A DNA stretch of 64,000 bases from Lachnoclostridium phytofermentans ISDg. GTDB lineage: Bacteria; Bacillota; Clostridia; Lachnospirales; Lachnospiraceae. Below, in pieces: positions 17,424-26,695 of the stretch. Below the pieces are notes generated by a model. That model was not told the origin of the DNA and searched no databases. It saw only the letters and a list, made by a program, of their open reading frames with translations. The stretch covers positions 450,001 through 514,000 of the forward strand of contig NC_010001.1 in NCBI RefSeq assembly GCF_000018685.1, read 5' to 3'. A program made the position numbers and the translations under genes. Within the stretch, counting starts at the first letter, position 1, and the number at the start of each line of letters is the position of its first letter.

Positions 17424-18344
17424 TTAGATATGTTTTGTTACCCAATCTTCGATATCTTTCATAATTTCTTCTGCATTCAATTCATTTAATAACTCGTGTC
17501 TACAATCTTTATACATAATACAATCTACCTTTTGAAAACCCAAACGCTTATGTAACATAAATAATCGCTCTACATCTTTACCATAACGACTGACTGGATC
17601 TTTCGTTCCACTTGTAAAAAGGATTGGTAAATCTTTACGAACTAATTTTATTCGTTTTGGCAACCCTGCATGGTAATCTAAGTTAGCAAGATCCTCATAG
17701 AAACTTATGCTGCATTGAAATCCACAGTACGGATCATGAATATAGGCACCAACATTCGGATTATTACGAGATAACCAATCAAAATTAGTACGTTCAGAAA
17801 GAGAGGTGTAGTGTTTCGTTTCAAACATTTGTTTATTTAAGAAGGGGGAATAATGTCTTGCGCCCTTAAATTTCTTTATTGTATGTGCACATGCAATACC
17901 AATTCTCGATTTAGTTCGTGGATTAAAAGCTGTTCCTATTAAAACAGCACAATCTAAGTCTTTAAAAAATTGCAGTACATTTCTTGATACCAGAGAACCC
18001 ATACTATGTCCAATTAAGATTAATTTGTTCGTACGGTTATTTTCTTTTAGATAAGTTAAGACGTTTAGAGCATCAGAGATTAATAACTTATACCCATCGT
18101 CATCCGCTATATAGCCAAGGTCCTCAAGTTTCTGATCCATACCATGACCTCTATGGTTATATCGATAAACGTCATAACCACAACTGTTTAGATAGTCAGT
18201 AAAAGTTTGATAGCGCTTATGGTGTTCTGCCATACCATGAAGTAACAATATAGTACCTTTTACAGGCTCTGTTTGGCATAACTGAGGATAAAGAACTGTT
18301 TCATATCCATCTTTTTGAACTACAATAGTACTTGTTGCTTTCAA
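17424..18344 (-). CDS. Alpha/beta hydrolase, monoacylglycerol-lipase-like
   Basis: A 306-residue soluble hydrolase of the Hydrolase_4 (lysophospholipase/monoacylglycerol lipase) group. The oxyanion-hole motif is LLHGMAEHH at 34-42. The nucleophile elbow is GHSMGS with S114. The acid is probably the Asp in GTKDPVSRYG (about 253) and the His is in DCRHELLNE (about 285). There is no signal peptide, so it acts inside the cell, probably on glycerides or lysophospholipids. It is monocistronic and convergent with the THUMP methyltransferase gene. It diverges from the amidase gene, with which it shares a 274-bp upstream region that contains a cre-like site. Confidence 0.88.
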   Translation of the reverse strand: MKATSTIVVQKDGYETVLYPQLCQTEPVKGTILLLHGMAEHHKRYQTFTDYLNSCGYDVYRYNHRGHGMDQKLEDLGYIADDDGYKLLISDALNVLTYLKENNRTNKLILIGHSMGSLVSRNVLQFFKDLDCAVLIGTAFNPRTKSRIGIACAHTIKKFKGARHYSPFLNKQMFETKHYTSLSERTNFDWLSRNNPNVGAYIHDPYCGFQCSISFYEDLANLDYHAGLPKRIKLVRKDLPILFTSGTKDPVSRYGKDVERLFMLHKRLGFQKVDCIMYKDCRHELLNELNAEEIMKDIEDWVTKHI

Positions 18345-18545
18345 TTCAAGATCTCCTTTCTTACCTAGGAAATTAGTAGCATAAAAACATAGAATACGTA
18401 CTTTGTCTACTTATTCTATTATAAGTTGATTATGAAAAAAAGGCAATAAAATCCTAGTAATTTACTTACGGATAATAATAATTAGAAGGTATAAGAGAAA
18501 AAAATGGAATGAAAAGAATTTATGTTTAATATAAAAAAATGTTAA

Positions 18546-18559
18546 TGAAAGCGGTTTCA
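18546..18559. promoter_or_regulatory. Perfect cre-like operator (CcpA/LacI-family site)
   Basis: TGAAAGCGGTTTCA matches the Bacillus catabolite-responsive element consensus TGWAANCGNTNWCA at every fixed position and has palindromic ends. It lies 60 bp before the amidase start and about 200 bp before the divergent hydrolase. Carbon-catabolite control of one of them is inferred. Confidence 0.55.
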
Positions 18560-18618
18560 TGCCGATATATAGATAAAGTTAATTAAATTAGCTATTTATA
18601 GTGTTAGGAGGAACAAAA

Positions 18619-20043
18619 GTGCCAGAAGATAGGATATTGAAGCGCGCAGCAGCTTACAGTGTTTTGCTCATGGCCTGTGTATTACTAATTCCTTTTGTAC
18701 TTAAACTAGAAAAGGGAAAAGTAACGTACGCTGGTGTATTTCCTATGCTTCCAACAACGATTTCTACTATGCTTCCAATCGGTGAGAAAGAAAGTTTAAA
18801 ATACCTATCACATCAAGAGGATTCTGACTGCAAACAAAATATCAAGCAGCAGATACCTGGTGGTATTTCAGAGAATTTAAAGGAAAGGCTAGGTAATAAC
18901 TTTATTGTAGTAGAAAAGCCTTGTCATTTATCAAATTCTGCTATGGTTGAATTAATCGATGAGGCCGTGGATCGAAAAATCCGTTTTATTATTACAGATT
19001 CTTATGAAATAAAGATAGAAGATAACCAAATTCATCGAATGTATCAAGGTAACTATTATAAAGGAAAGCCAGAATCTGAGGCTCCAAAAGCAACAACGGT
19101 TCCTGAAAATCAAAAAGAGCAATTGGTGGAGAATCAACCTCTAACTTCTGCATCAGCAGGAAAAGAAAAAGTAGATAGCGTTACTTCAGACAATACCAAA
19201 GATACAGCCAGTAACCAAGCTTCAACGACTGGATCAAACGAAAGTTCACCGGAAAAAGAGGAATCAGAGAGTATAACTTTCACTGATTGTATAAAGAGTA
19301 TTCAAATAAACAGTTATGCTTATCCTGATAATGAGAGTTTTAAGACCGAGATAACATTGGAATTAGACAAAACCTATGCTTATGTATTATTTGAGGACGA
19401 TCACAACTACTATATTTCCCTAGTGCGTCCGAAAGATATTTATGATAAAATCATTGTTGTAGATGCTGGACATGGTGGATATGATTCTGGAACTTACTCA
19501 AGGGATTTCGTTTACCATGAAAAAGATATGAACCTTTCTATGGTACTAGAGCTAAAAAAATTATTAGACAAAGAGGACATTAAGGTTTATTATACCAGAA
19601 CCACGGATCGTGGACTTACTCTAAATCAGCGAGTAACCCTGGCTAATGATGTGGAAGCAGACCTTTTCTTAAGTTTTCATTGTAATGCGAATGAGGAACG
19701 TGGTGTACACGGTACAGAGGTGCTTTATAATGAGAAACAAAATGATTGGACGAGGATGAATTCCAAGAGCTTTGCAACTCTTTGCCTTGAGGAAGTTTTG
19801 AATGAAATTGGTTTAGAAGATAGAGGATTGGTTCCACGTAGCAAAGATGTGTATATCGTAGGTGAAGCAAATGTACCAGTTGCATTAGTAGAAGCTGCAT
19901 TTATGTCAAATCAAGGAGACCTTAACTTCTTAGCTAGTAAGGATGGAAAACAAAAGGTTGCGAAGGGTGCATACAATGCGATATTATCTGCTTATAAGGA
20001 ATTAGAGCAGGAAGATAAGGGACAAAAGACAGTAATGAGATAA
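18619..20043 (+). CDS. N-acetylmuramoyl-L-alanine amidase (Amidase_3), membrane anchored
   Basis: A 474-residue cell-wall hydrolase. A hydrophobic N-terminal segment (about 9-28) acts as an uncleaved signal/anchor. Then follow a ~120-residue N-terminal domain, a Ser/Thr/Lys-rich linker (about 145-215), a small beta-rich module and the catalytic zinc domain (about 280-465). Zinc ligands are the His in VDAGHGGYDSG, the Glu in YHEKDMNLS and the His in FLSFHCNANE. The catalytic Glu is in ALVEAAFMSN. It cleaves the amide between MurNAc and L-Ala. GTG 18619 is the likely start (TAGGAGGA 6 bp upstream) rather than GTG 18601. A cre-like site precedes it, and a multi-hairpin array starts at its stop codon. 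Confidence 0.92.
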   Translation: MPEDRILKRAAAYSVLLMACVLLIPFVLKLEKGKVTYAGVFPMLPTTISTMLPIGEKESLKYLSHQEDSDCKQNIKQQIPGGISENLKERLGNNFIVVEKPCHLSNSAMVELIDEAVDRKIRFIITDSYEIKIEDNQIHRMYQGNYYKGKPESEAPKATTVPENQKEQLVENQPLTSASAGKEKVDSVTSDNTKDTASNQASTTGSNESSPEKEESESITFTDCIKSIQINSYAYPDNESFKTEITLELDKTYAYVLFEDDHNYYISLVRPKDIYDKIIVVDAGHGGYDSGTYSRDFVYHEKDMNLSMVLELKKLLDKEDIKVYYTRTTDRGLTLNQRVTLANDVEADLFLSFHCNANEERGVHGTEVLYNEKQNDWTRMNSKSFATLCLEEVLNEIGLEDRGLVPRSKDVYIVGEANVPVALVEAAFMSNQGDLNFLASKDGKQKVAKGAYNAILSAYKELEQEDKGQKTVMR

Positions 20044-20260
20044 GTGTGAAAGAACAAAGTTCTTTCACACAGAAGTTTGTGCCTGCGTCGTCCTCGGCAC
20101 AAACTTCCGGCCTACTACTAAGCAGGCATGGTTTCAAGTGTGAAGAGAATTTCTAAGGCGCTAAAAAACACCGCCTAAGAAATTCTAAAACTTCACACTG
20201 GTTCATGCTTCTTTTTTATGACAAGGAAAAGTTCGCGAAGCGTACTTTCCCTTATATATG
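20044..20260 (+). repeat. Array of four hairpins after the amidase gene
   Basis: Hairpin 1 is GTGTGAAAGAAC-AAA-GTTCTTTCACAC (20044-20070). Hairpin 2 is GAAGTTTGTGCC/GGCACAAACTTC (about 20072-20107). Hairpin 3 is a compound stem from about 20127 to 20209: outer GCATG...AGTGTGAAG against CTTCACACT...CATGC, inner AGAATTTCTAAGGCG against CGCCTAAGAAATTCT. Hairpin 4 is AAGGAAAAGT/ACTTTCCCTT with a TTCGCGAA loop (about 20223-20253). Hairpin 4 is a copy of the element at 7527. Hairpins 1 and 2 resemble the pair at 51675-51732. No ORF is present in 20044-20341. Confidence 0.75.
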
Positions 20261-20341
20261 CTTGTGCTATATCTTGTGCAGATGCGATATTTAATGGGTG
20301 TTAGATATTAGAATAGAATTTAAAAAGTAAGGAAGCTAACG

Positions 20342-20923
20342 ATGAGAAAGATTATTTTTGCAACATCCAACGAAGGAAAAATGAGAGAAATAAGGATGAT
20401 ATTAAAAGACTTGGATTATGAAGTAGTATCCATGAAAGAAGCTGGAATAGATATTTCAATTGAAGAAACCGGAACAACATTTGAAGAAAATGCTATAATA
20501 AAAGCAAAGACAATTATGGAAATGACGGGAGAAATTGTTTTAGCTGACGATTCTGGATTAGAAGTTGATTATCTTGAGAAAGCTCCTGGTGTTTATTCAG
20601 CACGTTATCTAGGAGAAGATACCTCCTACGATATTAAGAATAATCATATCTTATCTTTGCTTGAAGGCGTAGCAGAAGAGAAACGTTCCGCCCGGTTTGT
20701 ATGTGTCATTGCATGTGCTTGGCCTAACGGAGAAATTAAGGTAAAAAGAGCAACCATTGAAGGAAATATCGGATATGAGATAGCTGGTGAAAATGGATTT
20801 GGTTATGATCCAATTTTTGTTGTGCCAGAATACGGTTGTACTACTGCAGAATTAACTGCAGAGCAAAAGAATACAATTAGTCATAGGGCAAAAGCGTTAA
20901 ATGCAATGAAGGAAGAATTATAG
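20342..20923 (+). CDS. rdgB: Non-canonical purine NTP pyrophosphatase (RdgB/HAM1)
   Basis: A 193-residue house-cleaning enzyme that hydrolyses dITP, ITP and XTP to monophosphates. Family motifs are FATSNEGKMREI at 6-17, ETGTTFEENAIIKA at about 42-55, ADDSGLEVD at about 68-76, and the C-terminal GENGFGYDPIF and SHRAKAL segments. The length is typical. It is the first gene of a two-gene operon with the phosphoesterase 16 bp downstream, a pairing common in Firmicutes. Confidence 0.96.
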   Translation: MRKIIFATSNEGKMREIRMILKDLDYEVVSMKEAGIDISIEETGTTFEENAIIKAKTIMEMTGEIVLADDSGLEVDYLEKAPGVYSARYLGEDTSYDIKNNHILSLLEGVAEEKRSARFVCVIACAWPNGEIKVKRATIEGNIGYEIAGENGFGYDPIFVVPEYGCTTAELTAEQKNTISHRAKALNAMKEEL

Positions 20924-20939
20924 GTTTAGGAGAGCGCGC

Positions 20940-21434
20940 ATGAATATACTAATTGTAAGTGATTCCCATGGAAGATATACTAATTTAGAGAGAGCTATAA
21001 AAAAAGTTTCTCCTATTGACATGCTAATTCACCTTGGAGACTATGAGGGTGATGCATCCTATATCAAAGAGATAGCTGACTGCCCAGTTGAGATGGTATC
21101 CGGAAATAATGATTATTTTACCGACATACCACGTGAAAAATTTTTAGAAATCGGGAAATACTATGTAATGTTAACCCATGGACATCGGTATGGAGTAAAT
21201 TATGGGACAGAGCAACTAAAAGAAGCTGCTGTATTAAATGGCGCAGATATTGTAATGTTTGGACATACTCATCAACCATTGATTGACTTGAAAGATGATA
21301 GCCTCGCTGTCATTAACCCTGGTAGTATTACACAGCCTAGACAAGCTGGACGAATACCAACGTTTATCCTAATGGAGATTGATTCAAAAGGAGAAGCGCA
21401 TTATACACTGAATTACATTGAAGATAGCCTATAA
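20940..21434 (+). CDS. YfcE/MJ0936-family metallophosphoesterase
   Basis: A 164-residue calcineurin-like phosphodiesterase. The metal-binding motifs are present in order: SDSHG (7-11, D7 and H9), HLGDYEGD (about 31-38), GNND (about 55-58), THGHRYG (about 80-86) and FGHTHQP (about 105-111). Members hydrolyse phosphodiesters in vitro, and their physiological substrate is generally unknown. The SD is AGGAG. It is probably co-transcribed with rdgB. Confidence 0.93.
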   Translation: MNILIVSDSHGRYTNLERAIKKVSPIDMLIHLGDYEGDASYIKEIADCPVEMVSGNNDYFTDIPREKFLEIGKYYVMLTHGHRYGVNYGTEQLKEAAVLNGADIVMFGHTHQPLIDLKDDSLAVINPGSITQPRQAGRIPTFILMEIDSKGEAHYTLNYIEDSL

Positions 21435-21490
21435 GATATCACGAAATAGCAAGTGGTATAAACTGGATGAAAAATCTTATAAAAAAAGTG

Positions 21491-21519
21491 TTGACATTCA
21501 CCTTTTTGTCATATATAAT
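21491..21519 (+). promoter_or_regulatory. Perfect consensus promoter of the second tRNA operon
   Basis: TTGACA (21491-21496), exactly 17 bp, TATAAT (21514-21519). It lies 69 bp before the first tRNA and is the strongest promoter in the window by consensus. Confidence 0.85.
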
Positions 21520-21588
21520 AACTCTTGCGTCTGACAGAGAACACTTCTTAAAGATGCGCAACAGAATATGATGTGTGGTTTTATTTAC

Positions 21589-21663
21589 CGGGGTGTGGCT
21601 CAGTTTGGCTAGAGTGCTTGATTTGGGATCAAGAGGTCGCAGGTTCGAATCCTGTCACCCCGA
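21589..21663 (+). tRNA. tRNA-Pro (TGG), first copy
   Basis: Acceptor arms CGGGGTG/CACCCCG, anticodon stem CTTGA/TCAAG with loop TTTGGGA, discriminator A. It is identical to the gene at 22399. Confidence 0.96.
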
Positions 21664-21683
21664 TTGAATAGCAAAACACGCAT

Positions 21684-21754
21684 GCGGGTGTAGTTCAATG
21701 GTAGAACACTAGCCTTCCAAGCTAGATACGTGGGTTCGATTCCCATCACCCGCT
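21684..21754 (+). tRNA. tRNA-Gly (TCC)
   Basis: Acceptor arms GCGGGTG/CACCCGC, anticodon stem CTAGC/GCTAG with loop CTTCCAA, discriminator T. Confidence 0.96.
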
Positions 21755-21790
21755 TGATGTTTGGCATAACATCGAAAACATATGCTAAAT

Positions 21791-21864
21791 GTGCTAGTAG
21801 CTCAGTTGGATAGAGCATCGGCCTTCTAAGCCGGTTGTCGGGGGTTCGAATCCCTTCTGGCACA
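21791..21864 (+). tRNA. tRNA-Arg (TCT)
   Basis: Acceptor arms GTGCTAG/CTGGCAC, anticodon loop CTTCTAA, discriminator A. Confidence 0.96.
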
Positions 21865-21892
21865 TTTTTTCTTTCTAAAAGAAAAAATTTGT

Positions 21893-21967
21893 GGTGGGTA
21901 TAGCGCAGTTGGTTAGCGCGCCAGATTGTGGCTCTGGAGGCCAAGGGTTCGAATCCCTTTATCCACC
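21893..21967 (+). tRNA. tRNA-His (GTG)
   Basis: Acceptor arms GTGGGTA/TATCCAC plus the His-specific extra G(-1) at 21893 paired with discriminator C. The anticodon stem CCAGA/TCTGG encloses loop TTGTGGC. Confidence 0.96.
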
Positions 21968-22022
21968 CTAGCAACAATGAGTTGTAAATATTAATTCTTT
22001 TTATAATAAAAGATTTTAATAG

Positions 22023-22094
22023 TGGGCTATCGCCAAGCGGTAAGGCACAGGACTTTGACTCCTGCATTCGCTGGTTCAAATCCAGCTAGCCCAG
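22023..22094 (+). tRNA. tRNA-Gln (TTG)
   Basis: Acceptor arms TGGGCTA/TAGCCCA, anticodon stem CAGGA/TCCTG with loop CTTTGAC, discriminator G. Confidence 0.96.
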
Positions 22095-22116
22095 CTGCTA
22101 AGTGATTAGCAAAGAT

Positions 22117-22189
22117 GGGATATTAGCTCAGTCGGTAGAGCACTTGACTTTTAATCAAGGTGTCCCGGGTTCGAATCCCGGATGTCTCA
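22117..22189 (+). tRNA. tRNA-Lys (TTT)
   Basis: Acceptor arms GGGATAT/ATGTCTC (two wobble pairs), anticodon stem CTTGA/TCAAG with loop CTTTTAA, discriminator A. Confidence 0.96.
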
Positions 22190-22246
22190 TGACAGAGCTA
22201 GAAAAAATAACTCTGTGGGAAAGAGCAATAAGAATTGCTAATACAT

Positions 22247-22326
22247 GCGGATGTGGCGGAACTGGCAGACGCACTAGACTTAGGATCTAGCGGGCAACCG
22301 TGCAGGTTCAATTCCTGTCATCCGCA
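22247..22326 (+). tRNA. tRNA-Leu (TAG)
   Basis: A class II tRNA with acceptor arms GCGGATG/CATCCGC, anticodon stem CTAGA/TCTAG with loop CTTAGGA, and discriminator A. Confidence 0.95.
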
Positions 22327-22398
22327 TTAGTTTTTCTTTGTGTATTTCCTAGAAATACATACTTTCCAAAAAAAGATGGCATGTCTTTTATATTGCCT

Positions 22399-22473
22399 CG
22401 GGGTGTGGCTCAGTTTGGCTAGAGTGCTTGATTTGGGATCAAGAGGTCGCAGGTTCGAATCCTGTCACCCCGA
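22399..22473 (+). tRNA. tRNA-Pro (TGG), second copy
   Basis: Identical in sequence to 21589-21663, so the operon begins and ends with the same tRNA-Pro. Confidence 0.96.
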
Positions 22474-22495
22474 TTACTTAAATATCGTAAATGGT

Positions 22496-22518
22496 AAGAG
22501 GCGAAAGCCTCTTTTTTT
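22496..22518 (+). terminator. Terminator of the second tRNA operon
   Basis: AAGAGGC-GAAA-GCCTCTT with a T7 run: a tight GNRA-loop hairpin 23 bp after the last tRNA. Confidence 0.95.
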
Positions 22519-22716
22519 CTGCTCAGCGCTAAGTATTGGGTGAAGTTTCAATGGAATTCGTCTGATACAAGGCGCAGAGCTATTTTTTATCTTGAATAAG
22601 TATCTTAGTTTCTCTTGTTGGATAGTGAATCCTATCAATTCCAGTTATTATCTGATATAATAAAAGATGGTAATTATTTTGTAATACAGTAGTATGCCAA
22701 TTAAGGAGGTTTTATT

Positions 22717-23262
22717 ATGGCAAAAGTATATGTATTTTTAGCAGATGGATTTGAAGAAATAGAGGCTCTCACTGTAGTAGATTTACTACGTAGGGCAGGA
22801 GTTGATGTAACTACAGTATCAATAACTGAAAATAATCTTGTTCATGGGGCTCATGGAATTGATGTTATGGCCGATATATTATTTAAGGATGATTTATCAG
22901 AAGCTGATATGCTGGTTCTGCCTGGCGGTGGATTAGGCACAAGAAATTTATTAGACCATGAAGGACTTAAGGATTTACTTATAGACTACGAAAAAAAAGG
23001 TCGTTACTTAGCGGCAATTTGTGCAGCCCCATCGATATTAGGGACGCATGGATTATTGAAAGGAAAACGTGCAATCTGTTATCCGGGATTTGAGGATAAA
23101 CTTACAGGTGCTGTTGTAACGAACGATAAGGTTGTCGTAGATGGGAAAATTATTACGAGTAAAGGAGCTGGTACTTCAATAGAGTTTTCTTTAGAGCTAA
23201 TAAAGATTCTTTGTGGAGAGGAAGCATCCAACCAGATATTAAACGGAATCCAGTATCAGTAG
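22717..23262 (+). CDS. DJ-1/PfpI (YajL-like) family protein
   Basis: A 181-residue protein of the DJ-1/ThiJ superfamily. The conserved acid is in LADGFEEIE (E14) and the nucleophile elbow AAICAAPS places the reactive Cys at 102, followed by a TSKGAGTSIEF segment near 150. Members act as glyoxalase/deglycase-like or redox-stress proteins, and the precise reaction is disputed. The SD is AAGGAGG. It is monocistronic. Confidence 0.92.
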   Translation: MAKVYVFLADGFEEIEALTVVDLLRRAGVDVTTVSITENNLVHGAHGIDVMADILFKDDLSEADMLVLPGGGLGTRNLLDHEGLKDLLIDYEKKGRYLAAICAAPSILGTHGLLKGKRAICYPGFEDKLTGAVVTNDKVVVDGKIITSKGAGTSIEFSLELIKILCGEEASNQILNGIQYQ

Positions 23263-23386
23263 TAACTAGTAGTGATAGGCCAAGGATGGCGAAAATCAGT
23301 TGTTTTAGAGCTTGTTATATTTAAGTATTCGTTATCCTTAGTACAAACTTCATATGCGCATGGTAAGTGCAGGAATGGGGGATAAG

Positions 23387-24736
23387 ATGAAAGAAATAAA
23401 AGAGGAATACAGTTATATTGTTAGTAGGAACAAAGAATCAGAGCATAAGAGTAGAGTAAAAAAAGCAATTGCGATTTTTGCTACTTTAAGCTTTCTTGTA
23501 GGAGCGTTTCTACTGTTTGACCAATTAGCGCCACGGATTGCATTCTCAAAGGAAGAGGATACGGAATCAGTAGATCAAGCTAATGTGAAATCAGTCAGAG
23601 AGATTTCCCTATTGGATAATAAAGAAGTAACAGTGCCCGCCGCTTTAACGAAAATAGAGCCTATTACAGAAGGTACAATGGTGAATATTATATTAGATTA
23701 TGCTAATGATAAAATTACTGTTAAGCCTGGTACTTCAACTAGTACAAAACTATATTTCTCACAAGATAAGATGAAGACATGGGAAAAAATGACTGGTAAT
23801 AACGTTAATAATGGTCTTGATATTGATTTATCGATTTTTTTAAAAACATCCGATAATACAATTTATTTTAAAGGCGATAAAGACAAAGCTATTGCTGCGG
23901 TTACTTTACCGAAGGAAGATAAAGACTTTAAGGTAAGCTATTATGTTGAAAATGGGGCTGGTAAATTAAAATTTGAGAACCAAACAAGGCTTGTTGAATA
24001 TCGTAAAGGAGCTAATGGAATATGGACTCAATGTGATAGTAACTTAGTTTTATCAAGTTATGAGATTACCGGATACACCTTACAATTCCGTCTAAAAGCA
24101 ACAACAGCTGAAAGAGCAGGAAAAATTGTCAATGTTAAGATTCCAAAACGTGAGGCACCTCCAAAGATTACTATAGACTATTCAAAAATGGAGGTATCTG
24201 GACTAAAAGCTGGCTCTACCATGTATCAAAAAAATGGAGAATCAGCATTCAGGCTATTTGCACCAGCAGATTCAAAAGTAAAGACCTTAAGTCTTTATGA
24301 TTTATTATTTACTTCAACCGTTGCACCAAATACTCAATTTTCAGCAGTCAGCATTGAGTTTTATACTGCAGGTTCAGACAAGAAAGTTGCCAGCTCTACT
24401 GTTGTAGTGGAGTTTCAGGCGCAGCCAGCAGCGCCAACTGGTAATGTTGTTACTTTAGACAAAACCACAGTGACATTTCCAGCGGCTACGAAGACTGCTC
24501 CTTACGAATATGTAGTTCTTCATCAGGGTGAAAATTTAGACTTATCTAAAGTAAAATGGACGAAAGTGACAACAAATAAACCATTTGAAATTAAAAAAGT
24601 AGGAAAAGCAACACCTGCACCGCATGATGTTATCTACTTTAGACTTGCATCTACTATTGATAAAGAAACTAAGGTAGTAACACCTGCTTCTGTGTACCTA
24701 AAAATTGAAATTCAAAATGTACCAATTACGAAATAA
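23387..24736 (+). CDS. Membrane-anchored surface protein of unknown function
   Basis: A ~449-residue protein that I do not recognise. It has a short charged cytoplasmic N-terminus, one hydrophobic helix (about 27-44), and then a long extracytoplasmic region of beta-rich, Thr/Lys-rich sequence without Cys. The outer region contains loosely repeated segments such as TVKPGTSTSTKLYFSQDKMKT and later PAATKTAPYEYVVLHQGENL, which suggest several Ig-like or bacterial-surface beta domains. ATG 23387 has GGGGGA just upstream; in-frame ATGs at 23354, 23360 and 23375 are alternatives. It ends 2 bp from the convergent symporter gene with no terminator in between. Confidence 0.65.
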   Translation: MKEIKEEYSYIVSRNKESEHKSRVKKAIAIFATLSFLVGAFLLFDQLAPRIAFSKEEDTESVDQANVKSVREISLLDNKEVTVPAALTKIEPITEGTMVNIILDYANDKITVKPGTSTSTKLYFSQDKMKTWEKMTGNNVNNGLDIDLSIFLKTSDNTIYFKGDKDKAIAAVTLPKEDKDFKVSYYVENGAGKLKFENQTRLVEYRKGANGIWTQCDSNLVLSSYEITGYTLQFRLKATTAERAGKIVNVKIPKREAPPKITIDYSKMEVSGLKAGSTMYQKNGESAFRLFAPADSKVKTLSLYDLLFTSTVAPNTQFSAVSIEFYTAGSDKKVASSTVVVEFQAQPAAPTGNVVTLDKTTVTFPAATKTAPYEYVVLHQGENLDLSKVKWTKVTTNKPFEIKKVGKATPAPHDVIYFRLASTIDKETKVVTPASVYLKIEIQNVPITK

Positions 24737-24738
24737 AT

Positions 24739-26121
24739 TTAACATTTAATTTTCTTTCGTAATAACCATAGTGCAATTAAATTTGGGATAGTCATGAAAG
24801 CATTGATTAAATCAGAACTTTCCCATACGAGTTCCAATGACATTATAGAACCAAAAAATATCATAAGTATATAAACAAGGCGGTAGATATCGATTCCTTT
24901 TTTCGGGAAGAGGTATTCTACCGCTTTTTCGCCGAAATAGCTCCAACCAATTAAAGTTGCAACAGCGAAAGCGACTAAGGAGATGCGAAGCATGAATACA
25001 CCAAATGGAATTTGGGCGAAAGCTGCGGTTGTTAATTCACCCATTGATAATCCCTTAATTGAATCTGGATTTTTGAGTATGGTAGATACTATGATAAGTC
25101 CAGTAAGAGCGCACATTACAACAGTGTCCCAAAAAGTTGCACTCATGGAGACTAAAGCTTGATTTTTATAACGGAGATCAAGAGAATCGGAGTGGTTTTG
25201 TGTACTTTTTGCTTTACTACTAGATGGAACGGATTCTGATATTGAACTTTCGTCTGTTATTGCAGAACCACCCGCCGCAATCGCAGCAGAACCAAGGCCT
25301 GCCTCATTTGTAAAAAGGCCCCGTGAGATGCCATACCTTGCGGCGATACCGATGGAGCCGCCTAATACTCCGCCAGTCACAGCTTTTGTTGAAAAAGCGG
25401 TTTTCACTATAGTGCTAAGAGTCGGCAGGACATAGGGAAGATTAACGAAAAGAATAATTACACAGCCTGCAACATAAAAGATAGCCATAGCTGGTACTAA
25501 CTTCATACAAACATTTTGAATGGAATTAACTCCGCCGACAATGACAAGACCGATTAAGAAAGCAGCAATAATTCCAGTTAGGATTGGAGAGATACCAAGT
25601 GACTTCGTGGCATCTGTTATCGATCGAGCTTGCGTAAAACCTCCCATACTAAACGCCACGAATAAGGTGGCGATGCAGAAGATAACAGCCAACCATTTGC
25701 TATGTAATCCATATTCAAGAGCGTACATTGGACCACCACTATAGGTACCATCTGGCTTTTGTTTACGATACCACATACCCAAATAACATTCTGCATATGT
25801 AGTTGCCATTCCAAAGATACCAGTAAGCCAACACCATAGAACAGCTCCTGGGCCACCAAGGGCAACCGCAGTTGAAATTCCAACGATATTACCTGTTCCA
25901 AGGGTAGCAGCTAGCGTTGTAGTAAGAGTTTTAAAACTACTGGAATTACCATGGGCATCTGTTTTTGTGGAGACAGAATTTCGAATTCCTTTTTTTAATT
26001 CTTTTTGAATAAAACGAAGCCGGAATGTAAAATAAAGGTGAGTTCCAAATAATAAAAATAACATTGGACCGCCCCAGAGATAATGATTGATTGTTTGTAT
26101 GGATTTTAGTAAATTATTCAT
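24739..26121 (-). CDS. Sodium:alanine symporter (AGCS family)
   Basis: A ~460-residue integral membrane transporter with about 11 helices. Family motifs are TLAATLGTGNIVGISTAV (about 68-85), the GGPGAVLWCW segment and the highly conserved GISRGLFTNEAGLGSAAIA (about 262-280). It imports alanine or glycine with Na+. A Ser-rich insertion after the second motif (about 285-315) is longer than in typical AlsT proteins. ATG 26121 has GAGG 7 bp upstream, and an ATG 12 bp earlier overlaps that SD. Confidence 0.93.
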   Translation of the reverse strand: MNNLLKSIQTINHYLWGGPMLFLLFGTHLYFTFRLRFIQKELKKGIRNSVSTKTDAHGNSSSFKTLTTTLAATLGTGNIVGISTAVALGGPGAVLWCWLTGIFGMATTYAECYLGMWYRKQKPDGTYSGGPMYALEYGLHSKWLAVIFCIATLFVAFSMGGFTQARSITDATKSLGISPILTGIIAAFLIGLVIVGGVNSIQNVCMKLVPAMAIFYVAGCVIILFVNLPYVLPTLSTIVKTAFSTKAVTGGVLGGSIGIAARYGISRGLFTNEAGLGSAAIAAGGSAITDESSISESVPSSSKAKSTQNHSDSLDLRYKNQALVSMSATFWDTVVMCALTGLIIVSTILKNPDSIKGLSMGELTTAAFAQIPFGVFMLRISLVAFAVATLIGWSYFGEKAVEYLFPKKGIDIYRLVYILMIFFGSIMSLELVWESSDLINAFMTIPNLIALWLLRKKIKC

Positions 26122-26580
26122 AGATAACCTCATTTCTGCGCTGTGTTGTATCTTGCTTGCAAGACAATGTGTATCAAAAGTTTTTGATGCAAACAGACAC
26201 TAACTTATAGAGGAGATTTAAAAATTATTCACACTTTTAATCATAAGTCTAAGGAAAAAAAGTTGAATAGATTACTAAGTTACAGCCATCGTAGAAATTC
26301 CTTATTCTAAGTATATGAGAACGAACTTGCCTGTATTCAAAGTCAATAAGAAATAACATAACTTACCATCATAATATTAATTTGCGTGGTAATAATAATA
26401 TCAAGATAAGTGACGAAACACAAAGCATATCAAAATATGAAATGACTTTTTGAAAGTTGATTGCAAAAGTGACATCTAAGGTATCAAGCAATAATCTTTG
26501 GATTAAAGCAAGATTTAGACAGAATTGATCGCTATTAGTAGTGAGTGCAGCCAATTGAAATTAGGAAGTTTTATGAATGT

Positions 26581-26663
26581 CGATAAGCGTTGAAGAGTAG
26601 TTGCTTATCGTTCCAAAGAGCAGTTTAAGTCCAAGCGACTATCCCTAGTATATGGAACTGCTC
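26581..26663 (+). repeat. Two hairpins upstream of the spore protein gene
   Basis: CGATAAGC/GCTTATCG (26581-26610) and GAGCAGTT/AACTGCTC (26618-26663). The first may end an upstream transcript, and the second lies in the leader of the spore gene. The rest of 26134-26580 shows no supported feature. Confidence 0.55.
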
Positions 26664-26695
26664 GTCAACTATACAGCTTCACGGAGGTGAATTTT

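Noticed and set aside
21609..22543. ORFs of 62-156 codons across the second tRNA operon
   Set aside because: They span tRNA genes on either strand and have no supporting signals.
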